Below, in pieces: positions 18,486 through 27,683 of a stretch of 53,247 bases of DNA. The stretch is from an uncultured Chloroflexota bacterium (GTDB taxonomy: Bacteria > Chloroflexota > Anaerolineae > UBA4142 > SHND01), in assembly GCA_937870825.1 (NCBI GenBank), contig CALMZO010000364.1, positions 1 through 53,247 of the forward strand, given 5' to 3'. A program made the translations under genes and the position numbers. The notes below the pieces were generated by a model that did not search any database, had not been told where the DNA came from, and worked only from the letters and a program-made list of their open reading frames with translations. Positions within the stretch are counted from its first letter, which is position 1; every line of letters begins with the position of its first letter.

Positions 18486-18974
18486 ATGCACAAAAAGCAA
18501 CAACTATCGTAACACTATTTTGTTCTTGGTGTGCCAAGTGTGATGTATTTGAACCCGCTCGTTGCCTCAGCACACAACAAAAAAATGCCCGGATGGTTAC
18601 ACAATTCGTTGGGTGGGGGGAACCAGGCAAGGCTTGGGGTGCCCGCCAATTGGGATACTTCTTTGTTACAATACGGAACGCAGATTTAGAGTGGGACGAG
18701 TGGAACGATCCCGGCAACGTGGATTTGGCAGGCGCGACTGTGCTGTTTCATGTCTGTGGACCGAATCGTAGAATTACATTGGGGTTCCGGTTTTATAACT
18801 TTCGACATTTTAAGGCAATCCCTCACAATGACGCACAGAAACAGTGTACTGCAATTCATGAGTTTGGTCATGCTGTGGGGGGGGGGGAAGCATAACAAGA
18901 TTTTCAGTATTATGAATCGAGACCATGATTTACGCTGCCATACCTTGACGAGTAGTGCAGTTGCAAACTCATGA
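18486..18974 (+). pseudogene. Broken secreted matrixin-like (HExxH) metalloprotease
   Basis: ATG 18486 follows AGAAGG and begins MHKKQQLS, then a TAA at 18510. The same frame continues as a credible signal-peptide core ending VASAHN. Further on, another frame encodes CTAIHEFGHAVG, and after an 11-G tract (18877-18887) the frame returns as KHNKIFSIMNRDHD. Joined, this gives the HEFGHAxG...H...SIMN signature of M10-type matrixins. At least three lesions are needed to explain it: one stop and two frame changes. Seven G in the tract would restore exact HExxHxxGxxH spacing. Low GC and decay suggest an accessory gene being lost, or sequencing error at the homopolymer. Confidence 0.55.
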
Positions 18975-19017
18975 CATGAACGATATCAATAACCGATTTT
19001 GAGAAGGAGCACAAAAC

Positions 19018-19604
19018 ATGAAAAAGATTTACTTGCTGGTGATTGTGATTGGTGCGTTGGTATTGGCGATAGGTGGCTATCTTGTTCTTCAGAGGGTGAG
19101 GACTAGCGTTCAACTATCGCAACCGTCACGTATCACCAGCTCGGCTGACATTGATTATGCAGAAACGGAGACTGAGCTCAGCCAAAGTGCGGCTCTTGTC
19201 GTGCAGCAACAACAAATGGCAACCTGGAATCCTATGCAACGAGTGCTAATGGAAAAATCACTCACTACAAACAGGGGTTCACGGTAACCAAAGTACTAAA
19301 GGGTCCCCTAGAGACAGGCGGTGCCGTGAACATTAGCCGGAGCGCCCTAACGGATGCATCTGAAAACTACGAAATCGTAGATGAAGACAGAGTTATGATG
19401 GCGCCGCTGCCTGCCGGCAGTTACATTCTTTTTTTGCGCGGCTCTTCCCAGCAGTCCGTATATGGAGTTGTAGGTGTCTCGCAGGGTGTTCTCGTTCTAA
19501 ATTCATCCGGGGATGTTTCTGCGGTGTCAGAGGCATGGTTTCCATCATTTATCGGAATGGAGGTAGATGCTGTCCAAAATGTCGTGAACGGTGCAGGAAA
19601 TTAA
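19018..19604 (+). pseudogene. Single-pass membrane protein gene with one frameshift
   Basis: ATG 19018 is preceded by GAAGGAG. The first 65 residues carry one membrane segment (LLVIVIGALVLAIGGYLVL) and an extracellular tail. Near 19202-19218 (a CAA-rich stretch) the frame must shift once. After that the other frame gives NGNLESYATSANGKITHYK, FTVTKVLKG, PLPAGSYILFLRG and YGVVGVSQGV, a continuous soluble domain ending at 19604. Taken separately the two halves are 89 and 92 aa. No known domain is recognised. It may be a genuine pseudogene or a one-base sequence error. Confidence 0.6.
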
Positions 19605-19633
19605 CCATTTCTGCAAGAACACCAAGTCTGGTC

Positions 19634-19675
19634 AAAAACTGTTTGGCTCATCTTTTTCTGAGCCAAACAGTTTTT
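19634..19675. terminator. Strong bidirectional terminator
   Basis: A perfect 17-bp stem (19634-19650 with 19659-19675) with an 8-nt T-rich loop. Five A lead and five T follow, so it works for both convergent genes. It touches the stop codon of the minus-strand lipoprotein gene. Confidence 0.92.
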
Positions 19676-20454
19676 CATTTGAGGGTAATGGCGGCTTTTG
19701 TTCCTAGCTTGATTTCGTTTGATGCATGTATGGCAAAAGCACGCGCTTCCTCCACGCTTGTGGTGTCCGTGAGAATCAAGCGCGCGTACGCAACCGCGCG
19801 CGGCACCGCGCCTTGTAACTTTAATTGTTTGTCGTTCTTGTATCGCGCGAGCGCGTTTTCAATCGCGTCATAACCGTCACGCGCTTTGGTGCGCCATAGT
19901 TTAGCGTCGCCCAACAAAACTTGCAAAGGCGATGAATCGGTTTGTGTGCCGCTTGCCAAGAGCGCAAGCCCAAAGGGAAACTGCGCGGGCTTGTCAATGT
20001 CCGCGCCGCCCGACGCGGGAATTTTTTCGCCGGGCAGTACGCCGCGTTTGTCGGAAGGGTCCGTCACTTGCAGGTCGCCGTTTTGGTCGCCGTACCAGCG
20101 TCCGTATTCTCCGACGAGGATGTTGACCACCGCTTCGGCGTGCAATTTTGCTTGTTCGAGCGTGGTGGCATTTTCCGCCGCGCGCATTTCATTCGCCGCG
20201 AGTTCGAGTGTGCTGGTCAATTGATCGGCGATTGATTTTGACTTTGCGGTGGATGAGCGCGTCGGCATGTTGGTTGGAATCGTCTCCGGTGTTGTTTGAG
20301 AAATTTCTCGTGGCGCCGTTGTGGCAGCGCTTGGGACGGTGGGTGAGGGCGATGGGGTTGTGGATGGCGCGCAGGATGCAAAAAGGAACAGCGCGATTCC
20401 GCAAAAGAAAATGCGAGCGCGTTTGTTCGAGCGCAAAGAATTTTTTGTAATCAC
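19675..20454 (-). CDS. Uncharacterised lipoprotein
   Basis: 259 aa. The N-terminus has basic residues, then a hydrophobic stretch ending in a lipobox (LFLFASC), then a Ser/Thr/Pro linker to about residue 75. The rest is mostly helical (LTSTLELAANEMRAAENATTLEQAKLHAEAVVN) with YGDQNGDLQVTDPSD in the middle, which resembles a short Asp/Asn-rich turn. It lies in the same orientation as the BNR gene upstream. A terminator (20503-20533) separates them, so it is transcribed alone or by read-through. Function unknown. Confidence 0.75.
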   Translation of the reverse strand: MITKNSLRSNKRARIFFCGIALFLFASCAPSTTPSPSPTVPSAATTAPREISQTTPETIPTNMPTRSSTAKSKSIADQLTSTLELAANEMRAAENATTLEQAKLHAEAVVNILVGEYGRWYGDQNGDLQVTDPSDKRGVLPGEKIPASGGADIDKPAQFPFGLALLASGTQTDSSPLQVLLGDAKLWRTKARDGYDAIENALARYKNDKQLKLQGAVPRAVAYARLILTDTTSVEEARAFAIHASNEIKLGTKAAITLK

Positions 20455-20496
20455 AAAAGGAAAACGTTCGGCGGGGATTTAGAGTTCCCGCACATA

Positions 20497-20533
20497 AAAA
20501 CGAGAAGCGGAGACATCCACTGTCTCCGCTTCT
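20497..20533 (-). terminator. Terminator of the large BNR gene
   Basis: AGAAGCGGAGACA (20503-20515) and TGTCTCCGCTTCT (20521-20533) form a perfect 13-bp stem with a 5-nt loop. On the minus strand CGTTTTTA follows. Confidence 0.88.
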
Positions 20534-20542
20534 GTTTATTGC

Positions 20543-23500
20543 TTATTTCTGTTTTCCCGAATTGCCCGGTGCGGCGCTGTTTTTCTTGTTGTTTTTCTTG
20601 TTGTTTTTCTGGTCATTCTGTCCGGGCGGCGCATTATCGGGTTTTGGGTCGGTAATCGGCGGAGCCGCCGAGAACCAATCCAGGGCATTCGCAAGCAGAT
20701 GCGCCTTGTCAGCTGCCGAGCCATACGCCTCAAAGGCAAACGCGAGGAACATGGTCTTGAACGTACCCGAGTCGTAGGTATTGGCAGTCACCTGTGTGCC
20801 ATCTCCATTGGTGTCGTCTGTGGTGAATGCGTTCATGGAAGGCGCGATCGGTGTAATCCAGTTGTCGAATGGAGCATTCAACACCGAGAGGTCAATGACA
20901 ATATTTCCGATATCGTTGGTCACCGGATTGCCACCTACCCCGTCCACTTCCTCGTACCCTTTGTCGTTCTGGTCTTCGGAACCATCCCAATCAATCTTGA
21001 GATAGTCGTGGACAAAGTCGGTAGTCCCACCGTTTTGGTCGAGAATGTCTTGACCGCTGATGAACAGGTTGCCGCCCTGGTCCAGATACGGCGCAAAGTT
21101 TTTCTCATACGGCGTCATGGGTTGGGGCCAAACGTTGCCCGTATAAAAGATTGCGTGTGCGTGTGCTTCCAGATAGTTTTGGGGCAGAACCGGGTTCGCA
21201 TTCAAGTCCCAAACGTTGTACGGTTGTCCGTACGCATCCAACGCGGCGGTATAGTACGAGCGCGTATCGGGGATGTTACCGTCCGCATCGAGCAAGAGGA
21301 TATTGTCTGTGACGGCGATCGTCGTCATCATGGCAGTATCCTTGACGCTTGCGTCAGCCTGCGATTGTGCTTTGACGGTTGCGGTGTCTTCGGTGCCGTC
21401 GGTCGCGCTGCCGGGCACATCGACCTCAACACAAATGGTCTGTGTCTCACCGGGTCCCAGATTATCGGACGACGAGATTGGCAGAGTACAAGGTTCGTTG
21501 AGGATTTGGGTCGGGAACGCGTTGCCGCTCACCGAGAGGTCGAACGTATCCGCCTGATAACCCAAGTTTCTGAGTGTCAGCTGATATTGTAGGCTTTCGC
21601 CGGCACGCGTGCCGTCCAATTGTTCCTTTGGAGACAGCATTGTTGCGTTCGGTTTTGAAAGCTTGATGGGGCGCCAAGAGCCGCGCGTCTTGACGCCTTC
21701 TGCCGAAGTCACTCGATAGTTGACATTGACGATGCGTTTTTTGGCGTTCGTGTTAATGTGCAGCGTGGACGTCACGGAAATTGAATCACCGGCCGGGACC
21801 GTGAGATCTTTCCAGATGATGGTACCTTTTTTCACGGTGCCGCCATCCGATGCCGAGACAAAGGTCGTTTGGCGAGGCAGGGTATCACGGATTTCCACGC
21901 CGGTTGCATCGGCATTGCCGATATTTTTTACTGTGATGGTAAAGCTCACATCGGTATCGGGACCGATTGGCTCGTCATAATACGTTTTTTCGACGACGAG
22001 CGCCGGGAGTGCGGTTGTATCGTCCACCAAACGGAATGCGCCGCGTCCGTGTGTGCCGGAAGCGAGAATCCGATTCATGGGGTCAAGGTCGAGCTGCCAC
22101 ACCGGGACGATTGGATGGTCTGTGCCCAACGGCGCCCAGTTTTTGCCGTTGTCGGTCGAAACGAAAGGACCCACATCCGTTCCAACATAGATGATGCGCG
22201 CAAAGCTGGGGTCCCGGATGACAGAGTTGATAGGAACGTTGGGCAAGTTGCCGGTGATGTTTTTCCACGTACGTCCTGCGTTGGTCGTGATAAAGAGGTG
22301 TCCGGGATGGTCGGGAGTTGCTTGGTCGTAGCCACCGAACGCGACAATCGCGACGCGGCTATTTGACTTGTCCACCGCGATGCCGGTAACCGGACGATTG
22401 GGCAGATTGGGTTTGGTTCGGTTAATCCACGTTGGGTCTACGCCGTTCACCCCATTCGGAGCGTAGTGAACCAGCCCGTCCAACGTGCCAGCCCAAACGC
22501 CCTTCCCACCTTGTGATACGTCAATCGCGCTGATAACGCAGCCGCGCGCACCGTTCGGGGCAGTCCCCGTACAGCCGGTGGTCAAATCGTCGCTGATGGC
22601 TTCCCACTGCACATCGCTCGCATCGTCCGCACGCGCGTTATTGGTGCGATAGACGCGGTAGGTGCCGAGGAACAGTTGGTCGGGATTGCCCTCGTTCATC
22701 GTCCATGGAATGTAGAATTCGGCGCGGTCACTCGTGTCAATTCCACTGCCAATGAATTCGTTGCTAAAGAGGAACAAACCGTTTCGAATATCAAAACGGT
22801 ATGGCGTAATGCCAAAGTACGTATTGTACAGGAATCCGCCATCGGGGTCCACCAATGCCTGACCCCCATCGCCGGATGCAATGTCAATCCACACGTTCGA
22901 TCCGTTAAAGCGGCGTTCGGTGCCATTGTCCTGACTGCCTCCGAACAAGCGATTCGGGGCATAGGGAATTGTTTGAACGCTGGTGAACTGTGTGATTTGC
23001 AGACCCGTTTGATGAAGCACCGCGCCTGTATTCGGGTCCACGGTGCCGTTCAAGTTTTCCCACGTTACATCAGAAAGTGGCTCACTGCCGGTTGGACGAC
23101 CACCGCGGTCGCTGGAAACCCAGACACCGCCGTCGCTGCCGTACATCACTTCCATTGTGTTGCTCGGATTGAAGGCGAGAACCTGGAAATCCGGGTGTTG
23201 ATTCCAACCAAGATTCTTCCACGTCATGCCGCCGTCGTCGGAGCGGAAGATACCGCCCGAACCGAGCGAGTAATCGAACTGACCCAATGCAAACACAACA
23301 TCGGGGTCGTCCGGCGCCACAGCAAGATAATTGTCATAGAAACATTGTCCGCCGCAGTAACCTTCCACTTTGTTGGGCAATGTGCCTGCCGAAGTGATGG
23401 TCCACGATGCGCCTTCGTCCATGGATTTCCACACGCGCGAGGGAATGGTGTCGCCGCCTGTGGTTACATAGTCAAAGCCCGCGTAAAGAACGGGGTCTTG

Positions 23501-24601
23501 ACCTACAGGATGGGAAATCCCAAGTGCAAACCGTGTTGGCTGCGCGGAATAATCCGCATCCGCGGGAAACCCATTCATGATTGGCGCCCACGAATTGCCG
23601 CCATCGGTGGACTTGTAGATTTTGTCGCCCCAGAAGGAAGCATAGAGGATGTCAAAATTCTGTGGGTCAACGGCGAGGTCGGTGGCGCTGCCCGTGATTC
23701 CGTCAAACGAACCGCGCTTGAGTGTCCACGTCGCGCCGCCGTCGGTGGATTCATAGACGCCATACTGCGTATTTGGCGGGCGCGTCACACGGCGCGAACC
23801 ACCGCGCCCGCGGAGGACTGCCGCGTACAAATGATTTTCGTCATTCGGGTCCACGACCAGTTTGGAAATCGAGACACCGAGCAGCGAATTACCGCTCGCG
23901 TGATACCACGAATATCCACCGTCGGGAGATTTCAAAATTCCGTTGCCTGCCGCGCTGTCACCCGAGAGATGTCCTTCGCCGGTTCCGGCATAGACAATGT
24001 TCGGGTTCGACGGCGCATACGCCAACGCGCCGATGGCAAGCGAGCCAATGTTGTCGGTGCGGGGATTCCACGTGCCGGAATCTTCTTCCCACACCCAGAT
24101 GCCGCCGGTTGCGCCACCAATGATACGGCGTCCGTTCGGCAGAATCACTGCGCCGCCGATGCGTCCCGAAACGGCGGCAAAGGAAAAGTCAGAGCGCTGG
24201 ACTTGGATAATCGTGTCCGGTCCGCGAGGTTCCCATGCCCCGCCGTATGCTTTCGGGCTGCGCTCAATGCGATTCTGACGCATTCGTTCCGCCGTTTGCG
24301 ATGCGTGCAGCAAACCCGCGGCAGCTTCTTCAAGATTCAATGGTTGGTCGCCGGAGAGACGGCGAGAAAGATAGTACTCGTTACGTTCCAGAAGGTATTG
24401 TTCACCTTCTTCTTCGCCGACGACTGCCTTGCGCGCGGCTTTTTTGAAATCGTCCAAGTCTTGCGCGGGGGGCTGGGCAAGGATAGACGCTTGGGGATGC
24501 ACCGGTCGTCCTTCGGCTGCAAAGAGCGAGCTGGGGAGCACAAAAAGTACGCCAAGTGCAAACAATAACGTGAACAGCACAATTGTTTTTCGTGCTGACA
24601 T
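20543..24601 (-). CDS. Large secreted BNR/sortilin-like protein with DUF11-type and C-terminal Ig/Rossmann-like modules
   Basis: 1352 aa from the ATG at 24601, chosen because GGAGG lies five bases upstream and a signal peptide follows (MSARKTIVLFTLLFALGVLF, cleavage near FAAEG). Residues about 100-870 form beta-propeller repeats with at least seven Asp-box motifs, among them STDGGATW, STDGGNSW, SMDEGASW, SDDGGMTW, TTNAGRTW and STDNGKNW, as in sortilin/VPS10 and xyloglucanase propellers. Next is a DUF11-like module (TITVKNIGNADATGVEIRDT), a second Ig-like module, then a Rossmann-like domain (NILLLDADGNIPDT, GGNLFISGQDI). The Lys/Asn tail could interact with the cell surface. Likely a cell-surface or secreted carbohydrate/protein-binding protein; no catalytic residue can be named. 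Confidence 0.88.
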   Translation of the reverse strand: MSARKTIVLFTLLFALGVLFVLPSSLFAAEGRPVHPQASILAQPPAQDLDDFKKAARKAVVGEEEGEQYLLERNEYYLSRRLSGDQPLNLEEAAAGLLHASQTAERMRQNRIERSPKAYGGAWEPRGPDTIIQVQRSDFSFAAVSGRIGGAVILPNGRRIIGGATGGIWVWEEDSGTWNPRTDNIGSLAIGALAYAPSNPNIVYAGTGEGHLSGDSAAGNGILKSPDGGYSWYHASGNSLLGVSISKLVVDPNDENHLYAAVLRGRGGSRRVTRPPNTQYGVYESTDGGATWTLKRGSFDGITGSATDLAVDPQNFDILYASFWGDKIYKSTDGGNSWAPIMNGFPADADYSAQPTRFALGISHPVGQDPVLYAGFDYVTTGGDTIPSRVWKSMDEGASWTITSAGTLPNKVEGYCGGQCFYDNYLAVAPDDPDVVFALGQFDYSLGSGGIFRSDDGGMTWKNLGWNQHPDFQVLAFNPSNTMEVMYGSDGGVWVSSDRGGRPTGSEPLSDVTWENLNGTVDPNTGAVLHQTGLQITQFTSVQTIPYAPNRLFGGSQDNGTERRFNGSNVWIDIASGDGGQALVDPDGGFLYNTYFGITPYRFDIRNGLFLFSNEFIGSGIDTSDRAEFYIPWTMNEGNPDQLFLGTYRVYRTNNARADDASDVQWEAISDDLTTGCTGTAPNGARGCVISAIDVSQGGKGVWAGTLDGLVHYAPNGVNGVDPTWINRTKPNLPNRPVTGIAVDKSNSRVAIVAFGGYDQATPDHPGHLFITTNAGRTWKNITGNLPNVPINSVIRDPSFARIIYVGTDVGPFVSTDNGKNWAPLGTDHPIVPVWQLDLDPMNRILASGTHGRGAFRLVDDTTALPALVVEKTYYDEPIGPDTDVSFTITVKNIGNADATGVEIRDTLPRQTTFVSASDGGTVKKGTIIWKDLTVPAGDSISVTSTLHINTNAKKRIVNVNYRVTSAEGVKTRGSWRPIKLSKPNATMLSPKEQLDGTRAGESLQYQLTLRNLGYQADTFDLSVSGNAFPTQILNEPCTLPISSSDNLGPGETQTICVEVDVPGSATDGTEDTATVKAQSQADASVKDTAMMTTIAVTDNILLLDADGNIPDTRSYYTAALDAYGQPYNVWDLNANPVLPQNYLEAHAHAIFYTGNVWPQPMTPYEKNFAPYLDQGGNLFISGQDILDQNGGTTDFVHDYLKIDWDGSEDQNDKGYEEVDGVGGNPVTNDIGNIVIDLSVLNAPFDNWITPIAPSMNAFTTDDTNGDGTQVTANTYDSGTFKTMFLAFAFEAYGSAADKAHLLANALDWFSAAPPITDPKPDNAPPGQNDQKNNKKNNKKNSAAPGNSGKQK

Positions 24602-24977
24602 AGTTCCTCCATTTTGGGTGGTAAATTCATACGTACAAAGAATCGGGGGGGGGCGTCTGGTAAATTTGCTGCAGGCAGCTCCTTTCAAAACGCGCGCGCC
24701 ATCACGAGGCAATGACCGCGCCCGTCGGGAACACGTATTGGGGAACAATGCAATATATGGAATTGGACAATTGGATGGGAAGCAATAGAACCAGTGTATG
24801 ACATCTGTATGGGCTTTATCATCATTGATAAAACCTCACACCGAAAAACTGGCGTGAGTCAAACGTCGCCCATTGTATCCCGCGCACGATAGATTTGTCA
24901 AATCTGTTCTAATCTTTTTCTAATTTTTCCAGCCCACTCCCAAATTGCTTGTAGCCTGAACAGGCAGAGTCAAGAGT
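24602..24977. other. Divergent intergenic region, no gene
   Basis: Leader of the BNR gene (minus) plus upstream DNA of the phosphoesterase gene. It holds a 9-G run (24645-24653) and a perfect palindrome TTTATCA-TCAT-TGATAAA (24815-24832) that could be an operator. I see no riboswitch or small RNA that I can support. Confidence 0.4.
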
Positions 24978-25006
24978 TTGGCATCTTGTCTCTTATCGGC
25001 TACAAT
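24978..25006 (+). promoter_or_regulatory. Promoter of the phosphoesterase gene
   Basis: TTGGCA (24978-24983), 17-bp spacer, TACAAT (25001-25006). The start codon at 25044 leaves a leader of about 30 nt with no clear Shine-Dalgarno sequence. Confidence 0.65.
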
Positions 25007-25043
25007 CATCCGACATCGTACCCGACTCTGAAAACATTTCCTT

Positions 25044-25892
25044 ATGCTGTCAACCGAACCCCCTCTCTTTCTCATCGGCGACATTCACGGTCACCTCGAA
25101 AATCTAATCCGTCATTTGCGATACGCGGGCTTGGCAAATTCCAACGCGCAGTGGCTCGGCGCCGATGCACAGTTATGGTTCATGGGCGATTTCACCGACC
25201 GTGGACCGGATGGCGTTGGTGTCATTGATTTTGTGATGCGTCTGCAGCAAAACGCCGCCCGGCGCGGCGGTCACGTCGGCGCGCTCTTGGGCAATCACGA
25301 TGTCGGTCTTGTCACCGCGAAACTTTTTCCGAACGCGCCGTCGAGCGGCTCGAAAGGCACGTTTTACACCGACTGGGTAGATTACGGCGGCACTGTCTCC
25401 GATTTACAAAAATTGCAGCCGCACCACATCGAGTGGCTGCGAAATTTGCCCGCGATGGCAGTAGTGCAAAATCGTTTGCTTTTGCACGCCGACGCGATGT
25501 TTTATTTACACTATGGCGACACGCTTGCCAAGGTGAACGCGGCTACAAAAGAGTTGATGTATTCGACCAATACGGAAGGTCTGGACGAATTGTTAGGGTT
25601 TGCGGGAGAACGTTTCGCGTTCGATGAGCGCAAGGCGGGCGCCGTGATGCGGGCTTCACAGCTCCTCGCATATTTTGGGGGACGACAAATTATTCATGGA
25701 CACACGCCGATTGATAAATTGAGCAGCGAGCCGATTGAACGCATCACACGCGCGTACACGTATTGCAGCGGTTTGGCAATTGATGTGGACGGCGGAATCT
25801 ACAAGGGCGGCGCAGGTTTTGTTTATGAAGCTCCTCCGTTTGACCCCGAACTTTTGCCTACTGACACGTTGCATGTGGCACAAGAAAACTGA
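25044..25892 (+). CDS. Calcineurin-like metallophosphoesterase (PPP/ApaH-like)
   Basis: 282 aa. All metal-binding blocks of the family are present in order: GDIHG, GDFTDRGPDG, LGNHD and HGHTP near the C-terminus, with the intervening His. These coordinate two metals for phosphoester hydrolysis. The GDxxDRG form groups it with Ser/Thr phosphatase and diadenosine tetraphosphatase (ApaH) relatives. The substrate could be a phosphoprotein or Np4N and is not decided by sequence. It has its own promoter and terminator, so it is probably monocistronic and cytoplasmic (no signal peptide). Confidence 0.9.
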   Translation: MLSTEPPLFLIGDIHGHLENLIRHLRYAGLANSNAQWLGADAQLWFMGDFTDRGPDGVGVIDFVMRLQQNAARRGGHVGALLGNHDVGLVTAKLFPNAPSSGSKGTFYTDWVDYGGTVSDLQKLQPHHIEWLRNLPAMAVVQNRLLLHADAMFYLHYGDTLAKVNAATKELMYSTNTEGLDELLGFAGERFAFDERKAGAVMRASQLLAYFGGRQIIHGHTPIDKLSSEPIERITRAYTYCSGLAIDVDGGIYKGGAGFVYEAPPFDPELLPTDTLHVAQEN

Positions 25893-25916
25893 CCCGTTCC
25901 AAATTTGGAACGGGTT
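25892..25916 (+). terminator. Palindromic terminator after the phosphoesterase
   Basis: ACCCGTTCCAAA followed directly by TTTGGAACGGGT, a 24-bp perfect palindrome starting at the last base of the stop codon, then TTGTGTTAT. The T tract is weak. Confidence 0.65.
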
Positions 25917-25945
25917 TGTGTTATCATTCCAAATAGAAATTTCCC

Positions 25946-27061
25946 ATGTCATCTCAGGGCGTTCTCTCCCATTACAAACCATATCTTCCAGTCACGGATA
26001 AAACTCCCCATCTCTCGCTCGGCGAAGGCGATACGCCGTTGGTGCGCGCCAACGCGTTGTCGCAAGAAACCGGCTGCGACATTTTTTTCAAACTCGAAGG
26101 ATGCAATCCGACCGGTTCGTTCAAAGACCGCGGCATGGTTGTCGCGGTGGCAAAAGCGCAAGAGCAAGGCGCGCAAACTATCGTGTGCGCGTCAACGGGC
26201 AACACCTCGGCGAGCGCGGCCGCCTACGCCGCGCGCGCCGGATTGAAATGCGCGGTGTTGATTCCTTCGGGACAAATCGCGCGCGGCAAACTCGCACAAG
26301 CATTCGCGTACGGCGCGAACATTTTGGCGATTGACGGCAACTTTGACCGCGCGCTCGAACTCACGCGCGAACTCGCGGAACAATTCCATTTCGCCGTCGT
26401 CAATTCCATCAACCCGCATCGGCTCGAAGGACAAAAGACCGCCGCGTTTGAAATCGTTGACGCGCTCGGCCGCGCGCCCGATGTTCTCGCGTTACCCGTC
26501 GGCAATGCAGGCAACATCACCGCGTATTGGAAGGGATTCAAGGAATATGCAACCTCACCCCGACCCTCTCCTTCGAAAGGCGAGGGGGCAAAGGTTTCCC
26601 CCCTTGATAAGGGGGGATTAAGGGGGGTAACCCTCCCGCGCATGTGGGGCTTTCAAGCCGAAGGCGCGGCGCCGTTGGTGAGCGGCAAACCGATTGCCGA
26701 ACCGCACACGATTGCAACCGCGATTAAAATTGGGAATCCCGCGAGTTGGAGTGGCGCGATTCGCGCGCGCGATGAATCGGGCGGCGAAATTTCTGCCGTG
26801 AGCGATGATGAAATTCGCGCGGCACATTCGTACCTCGCCTCACGCGAAGGAATTTTTGTGGAACCCGCGTCGGCGGCGAGCATCGCGGGCATTTTGAAAA
26901 AATTGCGTAACGGAAATTTGGAACGCGGACAAACGATTGTGTGTGTGTTGACAGGCAATGGATTAAAAGATGTGGATTTTGTGTTGGCGTCGGGATTTGA
27001 AATTAAAACATTACGCGCCGAAGCAGGCGCACTCGCAGACGCGTTAGAAATTCAAGTTTGA
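25946..27061 (+). CDS. thrC: Threonine synthase with an in-frame palindromic-repeat insertion
   Basis: 371 aa. PLP enzyme converting O-phospho-homoserine to threonine. The PLP-binding Lys60 lies in [10 protein letters not shown], followed by [17 protein letters not shown], the phosphate-binding [18 protein letters not shown] and the C-terminal LTGNGLKD. Between KEY and [14 protein letters not shown] the protein has about 27 residues ([18 protein letters not shown] and more) where relatives usually have eight or nine. That segment is encoded by G/C-rich palindromes of an intergenic repeat type, still in frame. It falls in a surface loop, so activity is likely retained. Homoserine kinase, the preceding pathway step, is encoded 1.6 kb downstream. 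Confidence 0.95.
   Translation: MSSQGVLSHYKPYLPVTDKTPHLSLGEGDTPLVRANALSQETGCDIFFKLEGCNPTGSFKDRGMVVAVAKAQEQGAQTIVCASTGNTSASAAAYAARAGLKCAVLIPSGQIARGKLAQAFAYGANILAIDGNFDRALELTRELAEQFHFAVVNSINPHRLEGQKTAAFEIVDALGRAPDVLALPVGNAGNITAYWKGFKEYATSPRPSPSKGEGAKVSPLDKGGLRGVTLPRMWGFQAEGAAPLVSGKPIAEPHTIATAIKIGNPASWSGAIRARDESGGEISAVSDDEIRAAHSYLASREGIFVEPASAASIAGILKKLRNGNLERGQTIVCVLTGNGLKDVDFVLASGFEIKTLRAEAGALADALEIQV
26552..26633. repeat. Intergenic-type G/C palindromes embedded in thrC
   Basis: Two adjacent hairpins lie here. One is at 26564-26586 (CCCTC-T-CCTT against AAGG-C-GAGGG). The other pairs CCCCCCTT (26598-26605) with AAGGGGGG (26609-26616) around GAT, followed by a second AAGGGGGG. The opening CCTCACCCC-ACCC block matches the start of the intergenic repeat at 37511-37557. 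Confidence 0.8.
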
Positions 27062-27091
27062 AAATAAATTTCGCAGAAATTTATTTTCAAA
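27057..27091. terminator. AT-rich hairpin after thrC
   Basis: A perfect 15-bp inverted repeat, TTTGAAAATAAATTT (27057-27071) with AAATTTATTTTCAAA (27077-27091), loop CGCAG. It includes the thrC stop codon. It lacks a GC stem, so termination would be weak. It may be a processing or regulatory hairpin. Confidence 0.45.
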
Positions 27092-27104
27092 CAACACCCC
27101 ACAC

Positions 27105-27662
27105 ATGAACCTCTGGCGTGACATTCCTCCCGGGCCCGACGCGCCGAACGTGGTGTACGTCGTCGTCGAAATTCCAAAAGGTTCGCGCAACAAGTACGAG
27201 TTTGATAAAAAACTGGGCGCGATTCGCGTGGACCGCGTGTTGTATTCGTCAATGGTCTATCCCGGCGATTACGGCTTTGTGCCGCAGACGATGTACGACG
27301 ACGGCGACCCGCTCGATATTTTTGTCATGAACAACGAGCCGACGTTTCCCGGCTGCATCATTTCCGCGCGTCCCATCGGTCTCTTTCGCATGAAAGACAA
27401 GGGCGAACCGGATGACAAAATTCTCGCGGTGAATGTGGGCGACCCATTTTTCCGCGACTATCATGACATCGCCGATATTCCGCAGCATTTTCTCGCGGAA
27501 TGCGGACATTTTTTTGCGACGTACAAAGATTTGGAAGGCGTGTTTGTCAAAACGCTCGGCTGGGAACGCGCGGCGAATGCGGAACAACGCATCACGTACG
27601 GAATTGAAGCGTATAAAAAAATGCTTGCGGGGGAAAAGAAAAAAGCGCGGCGAAAATCGTGA
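27105..27662 (+). CDS. ppa: Inorganic pyrophosphatase, family I
   Basis: 185 aa, the usual bacterial length. The signature and metal-binding residues are present: IPKGSRNKYEFD, VYPGDYGFVPQT, the core DDGDPLDIFV and the Lys/Tyr-containing ITYGIEAYKK near the end. It hydrolyses PPi to two Pi in the cytoplasm using Mg2+, pulling biosynthetic reactions forward. The Lys-rich tail is mildly extended. It lies 43 bp after thrC in the same direction and may share its transcript through the weak hairpin. Confidence 0.96.
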   Translation: MNLWRDIPPGPDAPNVVYVVVEIPKGSRNKYEFDKKLGAIRVDRVLYSSMVYPGDYGFVPQTMYDDGDPLDIFVMNNEPTFPGCIISARPIGLFRMKDKGEPDDKILAVNVGDPFFRDYHDIADIPQHFLAECGHFFATYKDLEGVFVKTLGWERAANAEQRITYGIEAYKKMLAGEKKKARRKS

Positions 27663-27683
27663 GCGCGAACCAATGTGTTCGCC

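Noticed and set aside
22676..24568. 630-codon open frame on the plus strand inside the large BNR gene
   Set aside because: It is antisense to a clearly coding gene with signal peptide and Asp-box repeats; its composition is the mirror of that gene and it has no recognised domain.
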